DNA of 64,000 nucleotides, taken from contig OY740768.1 in assembly GCA_963513935.1 (NCBI GenBank), positions 33,912,216 to 33,976,215 of the forward strand. Reading direction: 5' to 3'. The notes under the pieces were generated by a model, which did no database searches, had not been told where the DNA came from, and saw only the letters and a program-made list of their open reading frames with translations. Each line of letters begins with the position of its first letter. Positions within the stretch are counted from its first letter, which is position 1. The position numbers and the translations under genes were made by a program. Below are positions 1-9,929 of this stretch, in pieces. The DNA comes from Aphrophora alni. Its lineage: Eukaryota; Arthropoda; Insecta; Hemiptera; Aphrophoridae.

Positions 1-715
1 ACTTATAAGATTTTATAAAAACGATTTTTTTATTAATGTCGGAAATGAGTTTGCCTAAAAATGAAAAAGAAAATATAGGTATTAATTTAACAACCTTTAA
101 AACATATAATACATTTTCCGGGTAACTAAACTATGTAAATCAGTTGGTTTTCGATTTGAATACTCTCAACAATATTATCCGATTTCCGCCAATTATAATG
201 TTAGAATAATAAATATTTCTCTCAATTAAACGCTTCATGAAACGAACTCGGGTGTGATAATTGATAATTGTATGAATTATCATTCATACAGCAGGTTCCT
301 GTAAACCTTAACATAACAGGTTTAACCGCCCCTGTAATCTTGGTGACACATTATTTACCATTGTTTATATAAATTTAATACGTAAAATTTAGCTTTGCGA
401 TTGGCTTCTACAATCGACATTATTTAAAAGAAACAATCATATTAAGCACTCAATGTATAATTTTCTTGTGAATGAAACTTGTAAGCTAGCACAAAATACG
501 GGCTGACCGTTTCACGAGCCATGTGGCAACACTGTATTTTCAGCCACACGTCCGATTTCGTGCAGTGGACTATAGATATAGTATTAAAGTTTTTAATATA
601 AACCATAGTCAATGAAATGAATTTAAATACAATAAATATAAAATTTCAACAAATCATTTTTTTGCATTCATATATTGATTAATTTACTACAATATTATAT
701 AATATTATATTTTGT
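1..715. other. AT-rich sequence, nothing recognised
   Basis: No convincing coding segment, splice-bounded exon, structured RNA or repeat boundary was recognised in this stretch on either strand. Confidence 0.4.
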
Positions 716-822
716 ATGAAAAGGAGACAGGCTTACCTTGGAAAGTATTGGTTCTTGGTATTACCTAATAGTATACAAGAAAACACAAATAAAAACACTA
801 AAGTTCTGAAATATTTCAAAAC
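716..822. repeat. Left arm of a long inverted repeat
   Basis: This stretch contains GGAGACAGGCTTACCTTGG, then TATTACCTAATAGTATA, then CTAAAGTTCTGAAATATTTC. The same order returns on the opposite strand at about 3590-3710. The two arms flank a Penelope-like element fragment. A shorter fold-back of the same family lies at 47827-48045. I infer that these are the inverted terminal or pseudo-LTR parts of one repeat family. Confidence 0.75.
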
Positions 823-2265
823 ACTGTGTAATAGTGTACATTTTTAGTTCTTTGATCTTAAATAGGATGGGATATACTTTGATCTTAGATAGAATGGGGT
901 GTACGTTTAGACTTGATGAATCAAGCAGGAAATGTATTTTGTTGTTTTTTTGAATAAATTCAATAAAGACTAAATAATATGAATAACAGTAAGTGGTCAG
1001 AGAAATTTATTCTATGTATTATAATAATTAGAATGATTATAAACTTTAAATTTAAAAAGTGCAGTGCAAGCATTTTGTATACAAAGACCAAAGACTTGGT
1101 ATTAACCGCCAAGTGAAAAATTATTTAGTCTGGGTAGAACTTTCAAGGAGAGTGGACGTTTCTCAGATAAGTCATGTCCGGTTCGGTTCGGACGAAGGCG
1201 AAGTACTAAGAGAAAGTGTTTTCTTTAGTAAATATGAACTCTTTAACATATAATGTTATGTACTGTTATGATTCAGTCACGTTTGAATCAAAAAATGAAT
1301 GTTTAAAAGTAAAAGTATTCGATTTAGTAATTTTTATAATCGGCAAAGGTATGACGGAACCGGAAAACACGTATGCAAAGACTAAGTTTTTTTGGTGTTT
1401 CATGTAAAGCAAAGCAATTTGAACGTTTAATTTATACTTATAATAATGTGAACAATTGATGTGTTCTCACCAGAGAAAAACGTGAACTGAAAAGATTAAC
1501 TCTGAATAACAATAGAAGTGATTGTGGTGAAACGACGCCTTGCATTTACGATGAGGAAAGGTTGTGATTTTTTAAATGAAAAGTTTATTTCAATCAAATA
1601 TACACGTATAAACTATTATTTATGTAAAATAAAATATAATTGTTTAATGACTTATAATTTTGTTGAATTTTAATTTTGTATTTGTAATTTTGTCAGATAG
1701 ATGTCTCTTTATAAAGGACATGATATGTTATTTTAAATGTAATGTTAAAATTTATAAGAGATTTTATGTTAAAAAATTTTTAGTTGAATAATTTTAAATA
1801 TGAAATCATAAATAGATGATATTTTAATAAAATTTAAAAGTATATTAATTTTTCTAAACATTATTAAATTCAATTTCAACAACTAGGTTGCAACCAAAAT
1901 TTAAATTTAACAAACTTAATAAAATTAAATTCTTTTTTAAAAAACCATGTTTTCAATAAAATATATATAGAGGATGTTTTAACATGTAATAAATTAATGT
2001 TTACAGGTATTTTGTATCATATAATATGTTCTCTTGTTATAATAAGTTGTTTAAATAAAATTATGTGCTTTTCAGAATAAAAAAGACCTGTATTTTTATG
2101 CAATATTCTATTTATGGTACATTTTTTTCTAAAGAATTCACATCCCAAGAGATATAAGTATTTACATTTAGAGTAATAAATTTTTATTTTTGTAATCAAA
2201 GCATTACAAAATGGCGTCCAACTTAAGTAGATAAACATTATAAAATCAATTGTCCCTTTTCAGTT
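823..2265. other. Unassigned insert between arm segments of the inverted repeat
   Basis: The right arm runs directly from the TTCTGAAATATTTC segment into CACTTTCTCAATCAGT. In the left arm about 1.4 kb separates these two segments. The extra DNA is therefore probably an insertion, or the right arm has lost it. It contains short ORFs without recognisable domains and a small palindromic stretch near 1170-1190 (TCCGGTTCGGTTCGGA). No terminal repeats of its own were found. Confidence 0.4.
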
Positions 2266-3590
2266 TTTTAGTATTGTTTCAACTGTTCACTTTCTCAATC
2301 AGTAAAGTACAAAAAGAAGACTGTATTGTTTAGATCCAGGAGTTTTGAACCACAGATTTTATATATATAAAGCCTGTTGGAAAAAGATAAATGATGATTC
2401 GTCCAAGATTAAGGTTAGGTGGTTCTCTAGATTCTAGTTCTGAAGGGAGTGTTTTTATGATTTTTTATTCTAAATTTCACCTGGACTGTGTCAACTTCAC
2501 AAGTTACCTTTCTGAACATCAATGTAAAACTAAAGGACAGCAAAATACAAACTGGCATCCATGTTACACCATCAAACCACCTACAATACCTCCAATTCAA
2601 CATCAGCCATCCTATGCATACTAAAAGAGTCATTATCTATAGTCAGGCAATCAGAGCCAAAATTATTTGTTTCGAGGAGAGTGAACTACGCGAATTTAAC
2701 AAAAAATGACATCTGCATTTGTAAAAAGTGGTTATCCTGAGAAACTGATTAGAAATCAGATTCATTTGGCACAAAACACAGCTATCACACTCAAGAAGAA
2801 AAAATAGAATTTGTCCATCTCTCTGGTCACCGATTATCACCCAGGCCTACAAAGATTAAACAACATATTGAAGGAAGGCTTCAAATTTCTACAAGCTTCC
2901 AAACGATACCAAGAATCTTATCACAGAACCTCCCAGAGTCTTGTTTAAACACCCCTCAAATCTGAAATGTGCGTTAGTTCACCTCAAGCTTCCGGATCCC
3001 AACACACCTAAACAACCTAATCTTCCCTACGGTTCTTTTCCACGCAATAGGCCAAGATGCAAAATATATCTTCCATCCAACTACTTCAATAGTTCCTCTA
3101 GTAAAAAAGAATTTTAAATTAAAGGTCATCATAGATGTACAATAAAAAATGTTATCTACCAATTATAGTACAGGTTTTTTCCAGCTCAATATATTGGCCT
3201 AACCACAGACAACTTAAGCACCAGGATGAATGGCTGCAGGCATGATGTGAAGATCGTGGATATGGAGAAACCAACTGCACAACGTGCAGAAATCCACAAC
3301 TTTGTTACTTTTGATGAATGCTTCACGACAAAAATCATAAAATCACTCCCTTCAGAATGTAACCCCTCAGAACTGAGAAGATGGGAACTGTCTCATCAAT
3401 GGGTCACAAAATCTAGAGAATCCCCTAACCTTAATCTTAGATGAATCGCCCTTTATCTTTTTCCTTTCCAACAGGCTTTATATAATATATATTTTTAAAC
3501 TGTGGTTCAACACTCCTAGATTAAAACAATTAATTCAGACTTCTTTTTATGCTCTACTGATTGAGAAAGTGAATAGTGTTTAGGAAATAT
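2266..3590 (+). mobile_element. Penelope-like element fragment with GIY-YIG endonuclease region
   Basis: Plus-strand translation of roughly 2880-3444 gives, across stops and frame changes, the C-terminal part of a Penelope-like element protein: a linker, a Cys/His-poor remnant, then YIGLTTDNLSTRMNG, the GIY-YIG nuclease core with its Arg. Motifs such as FDECFTTKIIKSLPSE and ELSHQWVTKSR follow, and the frame is open from 3226 to 3444. The reverse transcriptase is absent, so the copy is 5' truncated. The inner flanks (about 2275-2430 and 3418-3580) are inverted copies of each other, including CACTTTCTCAATCAGT and the AAAGCCTGTTGGAAA segment. Fold-back arrangements like this are common for PLE insertions. 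The fragment is not a functional gene. Confidence 0.7.
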
Positions 3591-3725
3591 TTCAGAACTT
3601 TAGTGTTTGTGTGTGTTTCCTTACTTCTATACTATTAGGTAATACCAAGCAAGGACCAATAATTTCCAAGGTAAACCTGTCTCCTGTCCATACAAAATCT
3701 AATCTAATAGGCTATGTACCCTATT
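3591..3725. repeat. Right arm of the long inverted repeat
   Basis: This is the reverse complement of 716-822, and it continues outward with a segment (AGGCTATGTACCCTATTAAACT) that also occurs at 47827-47860. It pairs with the left arm to flank the PLE fragment. Confidence 0.75.
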
Positions 3726-4680
3726 AAACTCTAACCTATAATATTATATTTAAGAATTCAAATTGACAATGACAACCTAAATGAATGATACAATAAGCAT
3801 TTCTGAGAAACAATAAAATTATCGATATGTCACTTGATTTTCTGTAACCCAAACTCAAGAAATAGAAAATAAAAGTGTAATATAACTATATAAAAAAATC
3901 AATCATGATATTAGAACAAGAAGAAATTGTAACTATTGTTATAAAAATTATATTTGTCTGACAACAGAAAATAAATTAAATATCCCAGAAACTGAGGTTT
4001 TACCATCCAATAAAGAACATGAAGCTAAATTATTAATAGAATAATTAATCAGGAAGGGAAATAGAAGTATGTATGATTTATCAATAGAAGTTAGAACAGA
4101 CAAGTTGCAGAAAACATTTTTATCACTAATTCCAATTGGTGTCAAAAATTCTTTTTCGAAATATACCAAAGTACAGCATCCGTAAGAGTTTAAAATTCTA
4201 GGGCTTGTAAGTATCTGATAGTGTTGTCAATAGTACTATTGATAGTATCAATTATTGTAAACAACAATCGATAGTTCAGATTCCCTTAGTTATTTCTCAC
4301 AGTCTATTTTTCCAAGAACTTTTTGTACCTTCTTTAACGCCTAAGTTCCAAGAAGTTATTGAATGGCTCTGCTTTATAGAAACCTATTTCTATGTTCCAG
4401 ATGGAGAAATAGTTCAGTTTAATGTTTCTTTTCAAACAGTTAGTTTTGCGTTGGTTCTTTGGAGAATGTTAGTGGGTTTTTGAAGTTATTACAATTAAAA
4501 TTCCAGACTGCTCATGTCAGTCAAGTTACATTTTTCAAAATTATAGAACGACTCCACTTTTAACCATCTCTCCTCAACACTTAAAATGTGTAATAATTCA
4601 AAAATAGAAAAAGGAGAACTTGAAGTGTTCTTATTTTTACGTTACTTAAGAAGAAATGAATTTAGGAGTTTATTATTTTC
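3726..4680. other. Unassigned AT-rich spacer
   Basis: No gene or dated repeat is recognised here. A minus-strand open frame at 3948-4169 has no recognisable domain. Short self-complementary AT stretches occur near 4215-4275. Confidence 0.35.
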
Positions 4681-4701
4681 AAAATATTGCTCAGCTATAA
4701 G

Positions 4702-4850
4702 GGCGCCAGACTTTCGTCAAATTTAAACAGAAAAAAAAAGAATTTTATCTCAGGGTCGCAAGTTCTTGTTATATGTGTACTCTACAGTGAATTCTGGTTG
4801 GAAATGAACACACTTGAGCTGAAATTTTAACATAAAATTTATTAAGCATA
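4702..4850 (-). repeat. LTR 3' end with primer-binding-site-like TGGCGCC (minus copy)
   Basis: Read on the minus strand, this stretch ends in TCTGGCGCCCT, preceded by TTGCGACCCTGAGATAAAATTC and, farther upstream, TTTCAGCTCAAGTGTG. The same order (TTTCAGCCAAAGTG, a shared CACTGTA segment, TTTGCGACCCCAGAGATC, CA, TCTGGCGCCCTAG) appears on the plus strand at 8770-8910. The TGGCGCC just outside a CA end is what an LTR retroelement primer binding site looks like. The 5' limit of the LTR was not found. Confidence 0.55.
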
Positions 4851-6055
4851 TTATGATTAGTTTTAACATAAATCAAAAACAAAATATCAACATACATCAA
4901 TTACACATAATATTATGATAAATATAAGTAATTATTAACGTCTTGTTAATTTATAAATTTTACTATCTTTGAAAAAGATCCATCATTTCTTTAGTTCTAA
5001 AAATTTAACTTTAATCTGAAAATTGTATTATTTAAAAATAAAACTTGCAAGTATTTAGTCGATTAACTGAATTTAAGAATTTAGATATAACTACTTTACT
5101 TCTTCTTTTTTAGCATAAAAGATAAAAGAAGACAAAAAATAACTTAGTCCTTCATCTAAATGATATCTGGACTCATATAGATTTTTTATGAAATAAATGA
5201 AATTTGCATATATTACTTACAAGGAAAGATACATATAACATATTATAAAGAGTTTATATAAGACAATAAAACCTGTGATACATGTTTATTCACCAGACTG
5301 TCGAAACTCATTGTCCGTTTTGTAACATCATTGCTGATATCGTAGTTGTAGTAGATGAGTACAGTTGAAATACGTCTGTATTCTTCAAAGGTGTCGAGGT
5401 CGTAATATCTAAAGTTCATATCACTAACTAGTGAATCTAACTGTCCATTGTCCAAAATTCGAAACCACGTGCATGAGATTGCACAACATAGTTCGCCTAA
5501 ACACGTTTTCTCGCTTTTGCGTTAAGAGTTTATTATTTGAAAACACTACTGTTCACTTTACATCGTCCACCTTGGTTATTTCTACGAGTTTTTCTCATTT
5601 TAGAAAAGTTTAACTACATTCTAAAGCACAACCCAAAAACAGGTCTATCATCTACAAATTCCTCTCTAAGACTGAATCTTACCACGTTCTCCTCCCAAAA
5701 CTAGATTAGCTTAATAATTCTTTGTCTCTCGCTTTTGCGAACCTGTTCATCCCCCCTCAAACAGTTTCTATAGTTCACGTACCCCCCTTGGTATTTCCAA
5801 TTCAAATTACACAGCACAAATTTAACAAACACATTATTTAAACAATTCATTTTAAACTTAAACATGATTATTTATTTTGTTGATTTGAAAATCTATTTTT
5901 ATCTTAGAATTTACTTTATTTAGTACGAAATACTACCTAATCCGGTTACCCCACTATTGTACACGCTGTATTCAAACATTCAATCAAACCTTAATTTTTA
6001 CCTTATCACAAATGAGATGCATTTTGCTGTACCAAGTCACAATTAAATCTTATAA
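4851..6055. other. Probable LTR body or flank, not resolved
   Basis: This AT-rich stretch is upstream (minus sense) of the LTR end at 4702. Two loosely related segments share CTCGCTTTTGCG near 5510 and 5730 and C-rich runs near 5750-5790. No coding domain is seen. Confidence 0.3.
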
Positions 6056-6300
6056 TATTAAATTACCTTGTATGGTGCATCTTGTGACTTCAGTTGATTT
6101 CTATATTATCATATGTTTCAGAGTCGTAACTCCATTTAACAAGTTGTGTTAGTGTAAGTGTTGTTATAAACATTTTAATATATGACATCTTCAGAGTGAA
6201 CAATTAAACGTATATCTGATGATGGAGTTACGACTTTGAAACATGTCAATGTATAGAAATCGACTAAAGTCACAAGATGGACCATACCTTTTAATTATTA
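6056..6300. repeat. Fold-back inverted repeat of PLE-tail type
   Basis: The segment 6060-6133 (ACCTTGTATGGTGCATCTTGTGAC to GTCGTAACTCC) is inverted at 6223-6295 (GGAGTTACGACTTTGAAAC to GTCACAAGATGGACCATACC), with about 90 bp between. Sequences of the form CTGATGATGGAG...GAAAC recur at other PLE-associated sites in this window, so I read it as a pair of PLE tail fragments. Confidence 0.7.
6211..6255 (+). ncRNA. Hammerhead-ribozyme-like core
   Basis: CTGATGA (6216-6222) is followed by a hairpin-forming stretch (6223-6237: GGAGT, loop TACG, ACTTT, with two G-U pairs) and then GAAACATGTC (6238-6247). These are the invariant segments of a type I hammerhead ribozyme in the correct order: the CUGANGA box, stem II, GAAA, a one-pair stem III with a CATG palindrome, then UC at the cleavage position. 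Stem I pairs only with a bulge. Penelope-like elements are known to carry hammerhead motifs with minimal stem III. Activity is not shown by sequence. Confidence 0.5.
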
Positions 6301-6319
6301 TTATAAAGGTAATTTATTA

Positions 6320-6367
6320 TTTTGTTGAGCATTTTAAGAGTTAAAACTCTTAAAATGCTCAACAAAA
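6320..6367. repeat. Perfect 23-bp palindrome with 2-bp spacer
   Basis: TTTTGTTGAGCATTTTAAG followed by AGTT, then AA, then the exact reverse complement of those 23 bases. It sits exactly where the CR1-like LINE fragment on the minus strand ends. Confidence 0.9.
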
Positions 6368-7210
6368 CAACTCTAACACTCTCGGGCAATTTATTGAACA
6401 ACCTAACCACAATATATCCATAGCTTTGTCGTGTTTTACTTAGCCTAATATATTTAGTGTCTATTTGGTTGTTATGTCGACATTATGTTCATGAATATAA
6501 TTTCGTATTTTTTTTATTTTTTTCAAAAATATGACTGAAGTATGTACAAACAAGGCAATGTTAAAACTAAAGTATGAAAAATGAGGCTTGCACAATTCTC
6601 TTCCACCCACTTAGACCTACAATACATTTAATGGCTTTCCTTTGCCACTTATAAACTTGATTTGCTCTATAGGAGTTACCCCACAATAAAACACCATACA
6701 CCAAATGAGCATGAAAAAATCAATATACTTAATCACCAGGTCAATGCTTGTACACTGTCAGTTTACTAAGCAAAAATATTACTCTGGGTAGGAGAGTACA
6801 CTTTTTTTTTTTTTTTGTATGTTCCAGTTCAGCTGAGAGTCAAGATTTATCCCCAGTAATTTGACACACTGATTTTCTGTATTCTGCAGAATAAAAATAA
6901 TCTCTTCAGTTTTTTCGTTATTTACAACTAATCTATTTGCTTTAAACCAGAGATACGATCATAACGTATAATTTTTTACATCTTCATTTATTTTTGAATT
7001 TTTATTAGACATTAGGAATGTAGTGTCATCTGCATATAAAACACATTTATCTGAAACCAGGCTAAGTATATCATTTATGAATACAGTGAACAAGAAAGGG
7101 CCAAGGACTCAGCCCTGTGGCACACCACTTGTTACTCTTAATTGATCCGATCTTTGTTCACGAACTGAAACCTATCTCTCAAATAAGACTTTAGCAATGA
7201 CAGTTCATTT
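6340..7210 (-). pseudogene. CR1/Jockey-type LINE reverse transcriptase fragment
   Basis: Minus-strand translation shows reverse transcriptase motifs in order, with stops and frame shifts: a GVPQG block followed by LGPFLFTVFINDIL (about 7130-7080), then KCVLYADDTTFLMSNKN with the YADD catalytic pair (about 7050-7020), a NRLVVNNEKTE-like block, and a C-terminal RLFNKLPESVR block (about 6410-6375) typical of the LINE C-terminus. The 5' half (endonuclease, ORF1) is missing, as expected for a 5'-truncated insertion. Poly-T runs near 6805 and 7258 interrupt or border it. Confidence 0.75.
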
Positions 7211-7259
7211 TCATTTATACAGTAATAACTAAGTTTTCAAATAAGGCCTTTATGATGTT

Positions 7260-7855
7260 TTTTTTTTTTTTTTTTTAATCTATAAAGCCTACAAGGCCTT
7301 TTAATATCTGCTCATTTGTTAATATCCACCTTGGTTATAATATAAGTATATTACTAGTTGCACAAATCGAGTTGTAGGATATTTCCTAGATAAAAAAGGA
7401 CTACTGAAAAATCATTCATAACTTTACTAGTTGCTTAATTTGGAGGTTTTTTATGCTTGTGCAATTTTTGACGACACACACATATATATATACATATTAA
7501 AATTATATATCACATATTCTCATAACTATTTTTGTTTCAAAATTGTTAGATAATGGTTGAACGTAAAAACATTTACAAGTACTAGTTTTTAATATTTCTT
7601 CATCATTATTAAAAATTATAGAGCAAACAATATTTAAAAAAAGTCTAATGACTTTTTAATAAAAACAATTCAGAACTATGTGACAGTGTGAAAAGTCAGA
7701 TTTTAATATAGACTCATTTAAAAGACGCGGTTAAGCCAAAGAGATAAGAGATTCAAATAATAATTTAAATTTAGTAACTTCATTAATAAAAGAAAAATGG
7801 ATTTTCAAGACAACAGTATGAATTATTATGTTTAATTTTAATGTAATTTAGTTTG
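7260..7855. other. AT-rich spacer with poly-T tract
   Basis: A poly-T run at about 7258-7276 and a short (TA) stretch near 7486 are present. No coding signal was recognised. Confidence 0.4.
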
Positions 7856-8759
7856 ATTGTTATGTTATGTAAATCATTTGTGTTTTACGGAAGTGTGGTA
7901 AAATGTGCGAACAGTACCGGAAGGAACGCTTTTGTAAGGGAGAATTGCCTCATGGCAACAGGCAGTTGAAGTCCAGAGCTTGGAGGGACTAGATGTGTTT
8001 TATAGAGTTAGAGTTCACCGCTTAAAATGGACAGGTTGTGTTTTTCAAAGTCGAAGTCCAGTGTTTGGAGAGATAAGATCGTAGAAAGAGTTTCTAGGTT
8101 CTGTTAGAACAATGTACATTTGATTTTTTATCTCAAATAGAGATCGAAAGTATTTAAAAATCCATAAAGAGCGTGTTTCAGTGACAATAACGCGGGAACA
8201 TAAAAGACAATGGTCTCTATACGCGAGTTATGAACATTCTCAACAACTTGAGAAAACAACTTCTGAACGAGGGAGAATCCACTAGGAGCTGTAAAATTTC
8301 AACTTGTAGGACATCAGTCTTCCATTCGGATACAGACAATGTTTTTTATTTAGATCGGCGTTTTGGTATAGACGCTATATATTACCTGTTTGATTAATAA
8401 CCTGTATTATGTTTTAAATTAATTTTTTTGTAAATGTTTATCTATTTAAAGAAAATTTTAGTAGATTATTACTAGAAGAGATAATAGTAAAATGAAATTT
8501 TTAAATAATGAAAATAGAATCTTTTCATTTTTCTTTTAGAGCTACAAAGTTACTAAAAAAATTCATAGATTAAATTCCTGTTGCAACAATTTTATTTGTA
8601 GAAGCATTTTTGAAGATAAATTTGATTAATTTGAGAGAATGAAATAAAGGAAATATAAATCCATGATTTGTTATTAAAGCTAAATGATAGCTAGTATTTA
8701 TAAAGATGATTTTTTTTTGTTAATAATATTTGTAGGATGTTTCTTTGAATGTTTAATAA
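7856..8759 (+). other. Possible 5' part of an LTR, unresolved
   Basis: This is GC-richer sequence (7880-8340) immediately upstream of the LTR 3' end at 8760-8897. It has no coding potential. It could be U3/R of the same LTR, but no TG start or target duplication could be paired with the end at 8897. Confidence 0.3.
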
Positions 8760-8910
8760 ATGTTTTTGTTAACATTTCAGCCAAAGTGTTCTCATTTGAA
8801 ACCAAAATCCACTGTAAGTACACTGATAAAAGAATTTGCGACCCCAGAGATCTTTTAAATATTTAAATTCACTTTTTTCAAAATTGATGTTAACACATCT
8901 GGCGCCCTAG
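8760..8910 (+). repeat. LTR 3' end with primer-binding-site-like TGGCGCC (plus copy)
   Basis: The sequence ends in CACA at 8894-8897 and is followed by TC and TGGCGCCCTAG from 8900, the LTR/primer-binding-site layout. About 130 bp upstream of the end match the minus-strand copy at 4702-4850. No retroelement coding region follows, so it is a solo end or truncated. Confidence 0.55.
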
Positions 8911-9929
8911 TCGAGCAAATTAACAAATTAATAAATTAATGAATTAATAAAATAAATAATTAACTTCACCTTCTTTTTTAAATTATTACAACTATACCAA
9001 TACAGCATTCAGAACTTCTGTTCTCAATTTATTATTACTTAATTTTGACATTATGCCAATATCATTACACAAAACAAGTGCACAATTTCTACACAATATT
9101 TGTTTCTAAGCGGAAATCAAAAAATAATCTGATGGCGGTTAGGGTTCAATTAGATTTATCCCACCATTTACCAACATATAGTCTTTTATAAAACGTGGAG
9201 TTTAGGAAATGGTCTATTTATTTTAGGTTCATAGAAACTACATTTCAGCAGAATTATATCAAAATTATTTGAGTTCATTTTGGAAGGTCCTCAAAATGTT
9301 TAGTTCAAAATATCTAATTTTATCCAAAATGTTTCAGCCATTTGGACTGTAGGACACTGCATGTAGATGTAAATGTACATTATTAAACTTTTTGGACTCC
9401 AAAGATTACAAAACCAGTATGTAATAAACTCAAATCAGTTTTGGGATCTATCATAAAACTTTTTCTCGTATGTTTATATGGGAAAGTAAAAATCTAAAAA
9501 GATCAGCCAGAAATTAATAAGATACGGTAATTAAATTATTTAAACTCAAAGATTTATTAATGTAATTTTTTAAATAAATAAACATCTTTTCATAATTAAC
9601 TAAAAATAAAACTAAATCTTTAAAATAAATAATCTAAAATAAAACTAAAAAACTAACATATAAAACTAAATCTTTTTCATATTACAATTTATAAAAGGTA
9701 TATTTAATTAGCTTTTGACTTATAAAATGATAGTACAACTTTATAAAAAAATATGCATATTCATCATTAACACAGGACATGTGATTTTCTTCGATGAATT
9801 AATAATAAATCTAAACTTAAATTAAACCTGCTCAAATCTCTCTTTTACTTCATTTAAAATCACAAGCATAACAATTAAAAATAAATAAAAATGATTTACA
9901 TCATTTTTGCCTTTTCAGTTTTAACAAAA
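8911..9929. other. Intergenic DNA downstream of the SYCP2-like gene
   Basis: This is the 3' flank of the minus-strand gene. It is AT-rich, with a short (AATTAATA)-type run at 8920-8960. Several TTTATT words (AATAAA on the gene's strand) occur, for instance near 9551, but none can be singled out as the poly(A) signal. No poly-A tract adjoins the stop codon. Confidence 0.4.

Noticed and set aside
1059..1253. 64-codon open frame, with nearby TCCGGTTCGGTTCGGA suggestive of a tRNA T-arm
   Set aside because: No cloverleaf can be built around it, the frame lacks a convincing ATG, and no protein family is recognised.
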